DNA from: CALARM01 sp036746235
GTDB lineage: Bacteria; Vulcanimicrobiota; SpSt-956; JAKJGF01
Reading direction: 5' to 3'
DNA: 21,524 bases
Assembly (NCBI GenBank): GCA_036746235.1
Contig: DAIOEN010000123.1
Coordinates: 1 to 21,524 of the forward strand
Below, piece by piece: positions 14,207 to 21,524 of this stretch (position 1 is its first letter; each line of letters begins with the position of its first letter). The translations under genes and the position numbers were made by a program. The notes under the pieces are model-generated. The model was not told the DNA's origin, made no database searches, and was given only the letters and a program-made list of their open reading frames with translations.

Positions 14207-15694
14207 CTATCTGACTGTAATATAAATTGCAGAGCTTCCTGTTACAGGACACCTGTTTTCACACAGGCCGCATCCTGTACATAATTCAGGATTTACAACC
14301 GGCATTTCTATCTGATGGAAAAACCCGTTAATCTTTACAATTCTCTTTCTGACCTCTATGGCCTTCTCAGGTAAAGGACATACAGCCAGACACATCATAC
14401 AGTTTTCATCCCTTATATAAGGAATACACCTGGTAGTGTTTACACAGGCAAGACCTATTTTTGCTTCTTTTTTTTCTTCCATTAGAAGGTACTTTATTGC
14501 ACCGGTAGGACATACCTGTCCGCAGAGATTACATTCATATGAACAGGCGCCGATTTCAGGAACAATTCTTGGAGTCCAGAGATTTCCGGCGCCTCCTTCG
14601 AAGAGAAGAGGCTGAATTGCATTTGTAGGACATACCTTCATACATGTTCCGCATCTTATACATGTATTGTTAAAAAGCTCTTCTCCTATAGAACCGGGAG
14701 GACGGATTAAAAAAGGATATTTATGTGTTGCAGAAGGATCCATCTGTAAAACAGGTAAGGCAATGATACCGAAAGCTCCTCCTTTAATCATATCTCTCCT
14801 TGTAACTATGGCAGACGATGACACTGTATTTTTTTTGTCTTCCTTTACCAGACCAAAAGAAATAGCTTTTTCAGGACAGATGTATACACAGTTAAAACAT
14901 TTTATACATTCATGTTTTAATGTATTGGTGCCGTTATGTTCTATGGCATTCATTTTACAATCTGTCAGGCATTTATTACAGGCGTTACATTTATCAGATA
15001 CTTTTCTATTGTAAAGAGAAAGATAGGAACACATACCCAGCATTGCACCGAGAGGACAGATATTTCGGCACCAGTAACGACGACGTTTCAGACTTAAGAG
15101 TAATATGCCGAAAAAAACCGACATTGTAAGCAGATTACCATAATAGACAGTCTGTTTTGCCGTAAAAAAATTCAGGTTTATTAAGAAGCCGGAGATGTCA
15201 CTTTCTCTTTCTTTTATAAATGGAACATAATAAAGGAGAGTAAGAAAATGTCGTGTGATTAAATTAATAAAAGGATATATAAAAAGGGCATAACTTCTCT
15301 GAGCTATACACACAGGATCAAACAAACCTGCCAGGGAAACACCTGTCAGGGAAAGGACTGAAAGGGAAATAAAGATTATATATTTCCACCTGCTATTGAT
15401 GCAGTTTTTCTCCGGTGCAGACGGAACAACCTTATCAACAATATCTATAGTAGTACCCAGCGGGCAAATCCATCCGCAGAAGAATCTACCGGAAAAGAAA
15501 GAAAGAACCAGCACAACAATTGCCGGGATAAGATATATAGAAACGGCATTTCTCGTACCTATAACAGTAAGGATACCGGTAAAAGGACTCAGTTTAAGGA
15601 AGAAACTATCCTTTAGTTCTGCCATATCTATTATAAGATATAGAAAAACCAGGAAACATATAATCTGTATTATTCGTCTGAACTTTTTAATCAA
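14207..15694 (-). CDS. NapH-NapG-type fusion: membrane polyferredoxin with internal Tat-like signal (module 2)
   Basis: A 495-residue electron-transfer protein. Residues 1-205 hold about five membrane helices with the NapH/NosR-type CxxxCP pairs C73/C77 and C209/C213. Two [4Fe-4S] motifs follow (C236-C239-C242-C246 and C263-C266-C269-C273). Then comes a twin-arginine motif TRRDMIK (R299-R300) and a hydrophobic stretch (303-318), followed by four more cluster motifs (C345-C355, C384-C395, C432-C439 with C417/C423, C472-C482). This is the content of NapH followed by NapG/MauM in one chain. By analogy, electrons would pass from quinol or cytosol through the membrane part to a C-terminal domain outside. 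The start is TTG at 15694, overlapping the preceding pseudopilin's stop by 8 bases, with GGAAG 9 bases upstream; this couples it to the pilin operon. No partner reductase is encoded here, so the acceptor is unknown. Confidence 0.87.
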   Translation of the reverse strand: MIKKFRRIIQIICFLVFLYLIIDMAELKDSFFLKLSPFTGILTVIGTRNAVSIYLIPAIVVLVLSFFSGRFFCGWICPLGTTIDIVDKVVPSAPEKNCINSRWKYIIFISLSVLSLTGVSLAGLFDPVCIAQRSYALFIYPFINLITRHFLTLLYYVPFIKERESDISGFLINLNFFTAKQTVYYGNLLTMSVFFGILLLSLKRRRYWCRNICPLGAMLGMCSYLSLYNRKVSDKCNACNKCLTDCKMNAIEHNGTNTLKHECIKCFNCVYICPEKAISFGLVKEDKKNTVSSSAIVTRRDMIKGGAFGIIALPVLQMDPSATHKYPFLIRPPGSIGEELFNNTCIRCGTCMKVCPTNAIQPLLFEGGAGNLWTPRIVPEIGACSYECNLCGQVCPTGAIKYLLMEEKKEAKIGLACVNTTRCIPYIRDENCMMCLAVCPLPEKAIEVRKRIVKINGFFHQIEMPVVNPELCTGCGLCENRCPVTGSSAIYITVR

Positions 15695-16109
15695 TTAAGA
15701 AAGCTTCCATTGTAACATCGACCTTTTTGACTGCACCTCTACTGCCTTGCAATGCAGATTTTAAGACATTAACCGTTATTTTCTTATAAACCTGACCGGA
15801 ACATGTACTTTGAGATATGACTACTTTTACTGTAAATTCACCTTTAGTCGTTACTATTCCATTCTCATCCGTAACAGGTATGGAAGCAAAATCCATAGCT
15901 CTATAGTTTTCTATAGTTGTCTGTGCCAGTATAGTAGCCTGATTATAAGATGTACTCTTCTGAAGTGCCTCAAGCCCTCCTGTAAGAGCACCTATCATGG
16001 TGAGAAGGACTGTAGCAACAATGGCCATGGCAAATAATAATTCTGCCAGACTCATTCCTTTACCTGAATTTATCTTAGAATTTCTTTTCAAAAAGAATAT
16101 TGCCATCAT
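15687..16109 (-). CDS. prepilin-like protein, PilV/GspI type (module 2)
   Basis: A 140-residue pseudopilin with a canonical cleavage site GKG|MSLAEL: Gly before the cut and Glu at mature position 5, then a hydrophobic helix (ELLFAMAIVATVLLTMIG). The block GGLEALQKSTSYNQAT is nearly identical to the module 1 paralogue. The ATG at 16109 follows GGGGAGG (16121-16115) at 5 bases; a second ATG adjoins at 16106. The longer frame to 16178 lies inside the previous gene and lacks a ribosome site. It begins 19 bases after the PilX-like stop, unlike module 1, where the genes overlap. Its last bases overlap the TTG start of the polyferredoxin gene. A minor tip pseudopilin is the likely role. Confidence 0.85.
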   Translation of the reverse strand: MMAIFFLKRNSKINSGKGMSLAELLFAMAIVATVLLTMIGALTGGLEALQKSTSYNQATILAQTTIENYRAMDFASIPVTDENGIVTTKGEFTVKVVISQSTCSGQVYKKITVNVLKSALQGSRGAVKKVDVTMEAFLID

Positions 16110-16128
16110 GTGTACCTCCCCGGAAGCA

Positions 16129-17967
16129 TTAAAACTCATGCCATGAAATAATACGGGTATACCCGGTAGATGATGCAAGATTCTTCAGAACATTATCATT
16201 GAATGTAAGGTTAAATTGATCAATGGCCTTTATATTCATAGTGCCGGAATTAGGGTCATTAGGATCTCCTGCCACTATGATTGCTCCGTCTATCTCCAGT
16301 GTCCTGTTAAGATCACTGTTCTTGTCTGTTCTGGTCTTTCCTCTTGTGCAGTGTCCTTTAAGGACAGTTCCATCGTCATGACATTTTGCACACTCTTCAC
16401 TGGTAACATCGTCATCAGAAAAACCTACAGTAGCATTAAAACTTCCATTTGTATAAACAAGAGCGTTAATTTTTACCTGATCAATTGTTTGCATCTCCAC
16501 ATCGCCTCTGGCATAAAAAGCCTTTGTTTCACTGCCGCTTCCTGCATATATTCTGGCACCAAAAAGGTTCATGCCACCCATAGTACAGATATTACCTTCT
16601 CCGCTTATAAGATCCTGAGAGAAGTCATCTCCGCTAGCCTCGTCCGTAGAGCCCCATGATGTGACAGTCAGGTTTCCATGTTGATAATTACCTGAAGCAT
16701 CGGCTGTTTCTGCACTGTCACCAGGCAGATAAAGTGTTTTATCAGCCACTGTAAAGTTTAGACTTACTTCTTCAATCTGAAGATTTCCTGTCGTACCGGG
16801 AGCGGTAGGATTATAAGAGTCATAGGCTACCTGTAGATCTTTTGAAATCAGCAGTTTTGGAACCTGATATGTAGTTATTCTTGTTTGCCAGCGGCCCCAC
16901 CAATCTCTATATTTAGTTGTTATAGTTTCTGTATCATACTTAAAATCCAAGCCCGGCACAATTTCACCGGCACTATATGATTTCGTCGGAAGGTCTTTAG
17001 TTTTATTGAGACCATCGTGCCAGTAATCTAACAGACCGGTAGTTGAATTAACCTTATAAGTACCTGAAGGGATTGCATTTGGTTCAAAAGTAATTTTGCT
17101 GAGCATATTATTGGGATCAAAGTCAGGCACATCCTTTTCACCTGCACCGGGGTTAAGCCACGATGCTTTGTATGGATTGGAAATCTTCGAAGGTGTATCA
17201 ATTCCTTTATTACCGGAAACAGTTGCGCCAATCGGATTATCTAAATTGAAGGATTGAGATGCAGAGAGAGGGTTGACAATTGTAACAGAATTGGTTGCAC
17301 TGGCAAAATTTGAATGTATATTTGGTGCACTTGATGTTCCGGTTTTTCTGAAAGCAAGAGATGATGTAGTAAGCTTCATGGAGCCTCTGGAACCATTCTC
17401 AAAACCGGCAGTTTCAGGTTTTGCCCTCAGAATAACTTCCAAATGTTTTACAGTATTTCCTACTGCTGCAGTAACCACAATAGATGCAGTATATGGAGGT
17501 ACCTTACCTGCTCCTCTCCAGTTATCTGCAGGTGTCTTGCTCTGAAGATTATTAACGGAATAGTAAACAGGAGAACCGTAAAAAAATTTGGAATCATTCT
17601 TGTTAAAGGTTATATAATAACAACCCTTTTCTCCAAAACTGAAGTTATTATTTGATGTAGTAGGGGCCTGCCCCGGCTCAAGCCTGGCTCTTGTTATATC
17701 CTGTCCTCCGGAACACATAAAAAGTGTCTCATTGGCTTTTCCCCAGGAAGGGTTATTCACAAGCATAATTCTGGCCTCATTAACGGCAGATTCTGTCAGA
17801 GGAACCACACAGGCTCTTTCAACATCTGCAGTGGCTCTGTAAAGAGTCTGAGATGTCAGACTGATAAGGCTGAGGACCATTATAAGAAGAACGGTAGTCA
17901 AAATAAAAACAGTCATAAGAGCAAATCCTCTCTGACTTTTCTTCTGTAAAGGTCTCTTGATTTTCAT
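16129..17967 (-). CDS. PilX/GspK-like pilus assembly protein with a CxxCH-bearing insertion (module 2)
   Basis: A 612-residue paralogue of the module 1 PilX-like protein. It has a basic leader, a RG|FALMTVF prepilin-like site without Glu5, and a helix ending in SLISLTSQTLYRATADVER; it ends in the same SWHEF. The rest is a long beta-rich domain expected at the cell surface. Compared with the module 1 copy, a block of roughly 35-40 residues is inserted before IDGAIIVAGD, containing CAKCH (codons at 16392-16378) and HC nine residues further on. CxxCH is the covalent haem-c motif; CxxCHx8HC could instead bind zinc. The protein also has several other Cys that the module 1 copy lacks. The ATG follows AAGGAGGG (17982-17975) at 7 bases, 29 bases after the PilW-like stop, the same gap as in module 1. 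I infer a tip protein, possibly redox-active, because the operon ends in a polyferredoxin. Confidence 0.8.
   Translation of the reverse strand: MKIKRPLQKKSQRGFALMTVFILTTVLLIMVLSLISLTSQTLYRATADVERACVVPLTESAVNEARIMLVNNPSWGKANETLFMCSGGQDITRARLEPGQAPTTSNNNFSFGEKGCYYITFNKNDSKFFYGSPVYYSVNNLQSKTPADNWRGAGKVPPYTASIVVTAAVGNTVKHLEVILRAKPETAGFENGSRGSMKLTTSSLAFRKTGTSSAPNIHSNFASATNSVTIVNPLSASQSFNLDNPIGATVSGNKGIDTPSKISNPYKASWLNPGAGEKDVPDFDPNNMLSKITFEPNAIPSGTYKVNSTTGLLDYWHDGLNKTKDLPTKSYSAGEIVPGLDFKYDTETITTKYRDWWGRWQTRITTYQVPKLLISKDLQVAYDSYNPTAPGTTGNLQIEEVSLNFTVADKTLYLPGDSAETADASGNYQHGNLTVTSWGSTDEASGDDFSQDLISGEGNICTMGGMNLFGARIYAGSGSETKAFYARGDVEMQTIDQVKINALVYTNGSFNATVGFSDDDVTSEECAKCHDDGTVLKGHCTRGKTRTDKNSDLNRTLEIDGAIIVAGDPNDPNSGTMNIKAIDQFNLTFNDNVLKNLASSTGYTRIISWHEF
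16308..16427 (-). other. CxxCH-bearing insertion within the module 2 PilX-like protein
   Basis: A polar, Asp/Thr/Lys-rich segment placed between two conserved beta elements (LVYTNGSF and TLEIDGAIIVAG). The module 1 protein joins the matching elements (LVYTKGDF and NLTIQGALIAAG) with only a few residues. The motif order is C-x2-C-H-x8-H-C. Boundaries are approximate, judged by aligning the two proteins by eye. Confidence 0.6.
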
Positions 17968-17996
17968 AAAAATTCCCTCCTTAATAAATAATATAT

Positions 17997-18734
17997 TCAG
18001 TCATTTCGAAGAATAACAACACCTTCAAGCTCCAGCTTCTCAGGACTCGGAGGACTTGAGACAAGGGCAGGCTTTAAAGGTTTACCTGTTTTTACCTTTA
18101 TAGCAACAGATAGATTTGCAAAATCTGTCGTAAAAGTAAGATTAGTTATATTTCTGCTTACAACACGGGGAGGAGAAATATAACTGCTGGCAGGAACAGT
18201 TACAGTTGGCAGATAATTTAACAGATTATAACCGGTACCGGCAGATGTATTTGGATCAGGAGGATAAAGTAATTCATTAATCGGCCCTGTTGGATAAGGG
18301 GCGGAAGCATTTATGTAACGCCCCAGGGAAACTTCTTTACTCATAAGTTTATAATAATCTGGATGCGCAATATCACCATCATCTGCCAGATAAAATATCA
18401 TATATTTCTTCCAGAACATCACGCCATCCTCTGTATATTCTGTCTTACCTGTACCGATATCAATGGCAGACAGAAAAGAGATAGCATTATTGGTACCCTG
18501 ATAGGGTATTACAGTTACGCTGTTTATAGAACTGCAACGGATGAGACTTGTCAGCCTGGTAAAGGTTACCTGGGCACTCTCTTTGACCTCTATTGTTTTT
18601 CTGGCTTTAAGCCAGCTTGTTGAAGCTACGGAAAATATATAAAACATAGCGCCCATTACAATAGATAAAAGGCACACTGCCATCATTGATTCGAGAAGAG
18701 AAAAACCTCTGCCTTTAAACAAATACCTGCTCAT
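17997..18734 (-). CDS. prepilin-like protein, PilW/GspJ type (module 2)
   Basis: A 245-residue pseudopilin, the same length as its module 1 paralogue. The leader ends GRG|FSLLE with Glu at mature position 5, followed by a hydrophobic helix (SMMAVCLLSIVMGAMFYIF). Shared blocks with the paralogue include SWLKAR/SWLKVR, VKESAQ/VKDSAQ, FLSA/FLSS, KYMIFYL/KYIIFYL, DYYKL, RNIT, KTGKP/HTGKP and SPEKLELEGVVILRN. The start is an ATG after AAAGGA at 6 bases. A promoter lies in the 172-base gap between it and the kinase stop. It is the first gene of the tightly packed W-X-V-polyferredoxin run. Confidence 0.86.
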   Translation of the reverse strand: MSRYLFKGRGFSLLESMMAVCLLSIVMGAMFYIFSVASTSWLKARKTIEVKESAQVTFTRLTSLIRCSSINSVTVIPYQGTNNAISFLSAIDIGTGKTEYTEDGVMFWKKYMIFYLADDGDIAHPDYYKLMSKEVSLGRYINASAPYPTGPINELLYPPDPNTSAGTGYNLLNYLPTVTVPASSYISPPRVVSRNITNLTFTTDFANLSVAIKVKTGKPLKPALVSSPPSPEKLELEGVVILRND

Positions 18735-18815
18735 AAATAATCCTTTCTACAGGAATATATCATTCTTAACATCTTCACAGGTTATATTTTCTATAAAACA
18801 CATACCATTTAATCT

Positions 18816-18844
18816 ATTATATAATAATATTTATTAATAGTAAA
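18816..18844 (-). promoter_or_regulatory. promoter between the module 2 kinase and pseudopilin genes
   Basis: TTTACT (18844-18839, minus strand) and a perfect TATAAT (18821-18816) are separated by 17 bases. The site lies in the 172-base gap between the kinase and PilW-like genes and corresponds to the TTTACA/TACAAT pair in module 1. The leader to the ATG at 18734 would be about 75 bases. Nothing else definite is seen in this gap. Confidence 0.6.
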
Positions 18845-18906
18845 TAGAAACTTTATAGATTTTCCACTTACAAAATCGTGATAAATCAATACTATATGAA
18901 ATTTTT

Positions 18907-21524
18907 TTAAATTCTGGCAAAGGCAATAAAATTCAAAATGAAATTATCTTTAACTATATTTAAATTTCCGGAAGAAATATCGTAAATACCTATTGAACAG
19001 GTTTTTAAATAATTATTATGGCCCAGTATATAAATCATTCCATTATCAGAAAACATAGAACTATCAGCTTTAAACCCTGTATATTTCGGAGCCGCAACAG
19101 AACGATAATTATCTGTATCAAATATTTCTATGGAACTGTCTGTGATGACATAAAGTTTTTTAGTATCCTTCGGATTTAATAAAACACTTACAGGTTCGGC
19201 GGAAAGAGGTATTTCCTGGACTGTTTTATCTGATTTCAAATCTACAACAGCAAGTTTACCTGTCCCGGAAAGACATACATAGGCTTTCCCGGCATTTCCT
19301 GCCGCACCTTTCGGTTTAGCCCCAATAAAATTCAGGGTATTTTTTACTATAAACGTTTTGGTACTGAAAACTACAACTGTTTCACTTTTTTCACCTGTTA
19401 TAAAAAGTCTGTCTCCTGCAGGAGAAAGTGTGGCACATGAAGGCTTATTACCGAGTTTTGCCTGACTTCGTTCTTCCTGAAAATCTGCTATTCTGATGAA
19501 AGATAAATTATCGTGAAGACTGTTAAGAACATAAAGCAGATTTTCGTCATTTGAGAGTAAAATATAAGATACTCCTTTCTCTAATTTTTTCTTTTTCAGA
19601 ATTTCCGACTTATCTATACTTATTTCATAAAGTATAGAATCTGAAAAACTGCAGGTATAAAGAGTTCGATTCTTTTTAGAATATACGAGGGGGCCGGCAT
19701 TTTTGGGTAACTTCATAAATTCGCCAATCTTATTATCAATGAGATTAAGCTCTTTAATAGAATTATTTGCTCCTGATGTCATGTAAAGGAAATTGCCTTT
19801 TCTCGGTATACTGGATATATAGCCGGCTACAGTATTAATCCCCAGGGCGCAGATTGCCAGGAATAATATTATCAGAGATATTCCGTACCGGGAAGCAATA
19901 AACGGATTTTTCACCTTGAAATCTGTTATGATTTCTTCAACCTTTTCCTGAGATATGGCAGGAGGAGGCAAAGGTTCTTCTACTTTTATTTCTTCTTCCT
20001 GTTTCTTAATCTCTTCTTCTTTCTTTTTCAAAGCAGAAGACAGATCCAGTTCATGGAGATCCACTTTCTCCATAAGCTTTTTCACAGCATTTATATCAGG
20101 TCTGTTATCAGGATGTATTTCAAGACATCTGTCTATAAACCTCTGAACCTTTTCAGAAACAAACCTTTTGTGTTTTCTCAGAGGTTTGAATTCATAGGGA
20201 TGTTCCTCCGGGTCAACACCTGTAAGCATATAATAAACTGTTACACCTAAAGCGAAAATATCTGCTTTTGTATTGGTAAAATCCACTCCCCTCTGTTCAG
20301 GAGCGGCATATCCAAGAGTACCACGGCTGGCCATAGTTCCGTCTTTTTCCGTATCAAAAAAAGTTCCTATACCGTAATTTATAAATTTTATGGAACCGTC
20401 AAGAGCCATCATTACATTTGCAGGTTTTAAATCACCGAAGCCTACAGGAAAAGGTTTTTTGTTATGAAGATAATAAAGGGCTTCACAGAGTTTTTCCATT
20501 ATACCGAAAGCAGTCTTAATAGGTATAGGAGTTCCCTCCTGTGAATAGACTCTCATTAATTCCTCAAGGGTATTACCTTCTATAAACTCTGTTACTATAA
20601 AAAATCTGGCACTTTTATTTTCTTCAACTGACGAAAAATAATCATATATTTTCGAGAGATTCGGATGTTCTACATCAGTCAGGAATGAAGTCATCCTGTC
20701 AAGTCTCTTCAGAGTATCATGGAGAATATCTTCTGAAATACCTTCACCGGGAACATATTGTATTTCTTTTATGGACTTTATGACATTCTTTTCATTTTCT
20801 TCTTTTACATCCTTTACCTTATAAACCACTCCGTTTATATCTTCAGAGAGTTTATCTAAAATTTCATATCTTTCAGATAAGACATGTCCTTCTTCAAAGG
20901 GTGTAAGGGCAGGTTTACCTTCAGGTTTTTTTACATACGATGAAATTTTTTTCTCTTTCCAGTCAGAAGGAACCAGGTCATCATGTTTAATATGCCCTCC
21001 TTCAGATGAAGGAAGGGCATAATCTGCGGCAAGATCTATGTAACTTTTTTCAGGTTCCTGGTCGGTAGCTTCAGTTTCTATGATTTTTGTTTCTTCTGGA
21101 GATACAGGGACTATTTCAGGAGGTTTTGTTTCAACAGATTTTTTCTGTACTTTTTTTATTATAATTTTTCTTTTTTTACCATCAGACCGGCCATCTAAAT
21201 ATTCTTCAAGCTTATCTTTTGAAAGTCTTTTTGTAATAACATTTTTAACGGTTTTAGACTGGGAAGGTTTTTCTTCGGATTTTACTTCCTTTTCACCTGA
21301 TAAATCTTCCCTTATTTCACCTGCCGGTTCTGCAGACTTTTCCTCTATTACTTCATTTTTCGGTTCTTCAGGCTGTTCTTCTGTTACTTCACCTGCCGGT
21401 TCGGGAGGCTGCTCTTCTGTTACTTCACCTGCCGGTTTGGGAGGCTGCTCTTCTGGCACTTCACTTTTGGGTTCTGCAGGCTGCTCTTCTGTTATTTCAC
21501 CTGATGGTTCGGGAGGTTGCTCTT
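18907..21524 (-). CDS. membrane Ser/Thr kinase-like protein (possible pseudokinase) with outer seven-bladed propeller (module 2), 5' end beyond the window
   Basis: The paralogue of the kinase-propeller at 6368-8551; the frame is open to the right edge, so the N-terminus is missing. Order as read: six Glu/Pro-rich 12-residue repeats, a basic linker (GKKRKIIIKKVQKK), the conserved YIDLAADYALPSS leader (from 21042), kinase fold, charged coiled coil, one membrane helix (ISLIILFLAICALGI), and seven propeller blades. The kinase core is about 88% identical to the module 1 copy by eye and has the same substitutions: F-G-D for H-R-D, and N-Y-G for D-F-G (Asn codon at 20379-20377). The strand-3 Lys and the catalytic-loop D-L-K-P-A-N are kept. 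The propeller is far less conserved, suggesting a different outside ligand. A GTG at 21459 lies within the repeats and is not a credible start. It probably controls, or is read by, the following pseudopilin genes. Confidence 0.88.
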   Translation of the reverse strand, partial: EQPPEPSGEITEEQPAEPKSEVPEEQPPKPAGEVTEEQPPEPAGEVTEEQPEEPKNEVIEEKSAEPAGEIREDLSGEKEVKSEEKPSQSKTVKNVITKRLSKDKLEEYLDGRSDGKKRKIIIKKVQKKSVETKPPEIVPVSPEETKIIETEATDQEPEKSYIDLAADYALPSSEGGHIKHDDLVPSDWKEKKISSYVKKPEGKPALTPFEEGHVLSERYEILDKLSEDINGVVYKVKDVKEENEKNVIKSIKEIQYVPGEGISEDILHDTLKRLDRMTSFLTDVEHPNLSKIYDYFSSVEENKSARFFIVTEFIEGNTLEELMRVYSQEGTPIPIKTAFGIMEKLCEALYYLHNKKPFPVGFGDLKPANVMMALDGSIKFINYGIGTFFDTEKDGTMASRGTLGYAAPEQRGVDFTNTKADIFALGVTVYYMLTGVDPEEHPYEFKPLRKHKRFVSEKVQRFIDRCLEIHPDNRPDINAVKKLMEKVDLHELDLSSALKKKEEEIKKQEEEIKVEEPLPPPAISQEKVEEIITDFKVKNPFIASRYGISLIILFLAICALGINTVAGYISSIPRKGNFLYMTSGANNSIKELNLIDNKIGEFMKLPKNAGPLVYSKKNRTLYTCSFSDSILYEISIDKSEILKKKKLEKGVSYILLSNDENLLYVLNSLHDNLSFIRIADFQEERSQAKLGNKPSCATLSPAGDRLFITGEKSETVVVFSTKTFIVKNTLNFIGAKPKGAAGNAGKAYVCLSGTGKLAVVDLKSDKTVQEIPLSAEPVSVLLNPKDTKKLYVITDSSIEIFDTDNYRSVAAPKYTGFKADSSMFSDNGMIYILGHNNYLKTCSIGIYDISSGNLNIVKDNFILNFIAFARI
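20030..21042 (-). repeat. kinase-domain direct repeat, right copy (partner at 7500-8512)
   Basis: This kilobase aligns with 7500-8512 at a constant offset of 12,530 bases and, as far as I can follow, with no insertion or deletion; several stretches of 30 or more bases are identical. Both copies lie in the same orientation. The first length change between the two genes is one codon in the coiled-coil region. Such direct repeats can recombine. Confidence 0.75.
21310..21524 (-). repeat. 36-base in-frame tandem repeat encoding EEQPPEPAGEVT-like units
   Basis: Six 12-residue units are visible (unit boundaries at 21489, 21453, 21417, 21381 and 21345; the first is cut by the window edge). Unit sequences include EEQPPEPSGEIT, EEQPAEPKSEVP, EEQPPKPAGEVT, EEQPPEPAGEVT, EEQPEEPKNEVI and EEKSAEPAGEIR. 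They degrade toward the kinase. They form an acidic, Pro-rich, probably disordered N-terminal extension of the module 2 kinase that the module 1 copy lacks. Confidence 0.85.

Noticed and set aside
21457..21459. GTG start for the module 2 kinase
   Set aside because: It is a Val codon inside the tandem repeat, and the frame continues open to the window edge.
21310..21524. CRISPR array
   Set aside because: The 36-base units are contiguous, in-frame and without spacers; they encode a protein repeat.

Overview
AT-rich bacterial DNA. Except for one small gene at the left edge, every gene lies on the minus strand and is read right to left. Superoxide reductase and polyferredoxins point to an anaerobe or microaerophile. 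Pseudopilins, a Tat-type signal and a presumed periplasmic polyferredoxin suggest a cell with type IV pilus-like or type II secretion-like machinery, probably diderm. I cannot name a phylum from the sequence; a deep-branching, pilin- and kinase-rich uncultured lineage is a guess.

Layout from the left: superoxide reductase (148-492, plus strand) with a clear sigma70-type promoter; a convergent hairpin (535-585); then module 1, read right to left from 8551: a membrane Ser/Thr kinase-like protein with an outer seven-bladed propeller (8551-6368), three prepilin-like proteins of PilW/GspJ, PilX/GspK and PilV/GspI type (6267-3451), and a polytopic protein with a spermidine-synthase-like domain (3418-602). 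Next comes an insert of three genes: an uncharacterised six-helix membrane protein (9494-8736), an ABC permease fused to an M1 peptidase (13195-9572) and its ATPase (14085-13192). Module 2 repeats the same order: kinase-propeller (21524-18907, cut by the window edge), PilW-, PilX- and PilV-like proteins (18734-15687), and a NapH-NapG-type polyferredoxin (15694-14207).

The main observation is this paralogous five-gene cassette: propeller kinase, three minor pseudopilins, and a variable membrane partner. The two kinase domains are nearly identical (roughly 88% by eye) while the propellers have diverged strongly. Both kinases carry N-Y-G in place of D-F-G and F-G-D in place of H-R-D, so they may be pseudokinases. 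The PilX-like protein of module 2 has an insertion with a CxxCH haem-c-like motif that its module 1 paralogue lacks, and module 2 is also the one that ends in a membrane polyferredoxin. This makes a redox-linked surface pilus tip a testable idea. No pilus motor ATPase, secretin, platform protein, major pilin or prepilin peptidase is present here, so the cassettes would have to use machinery encoded elsewhere.
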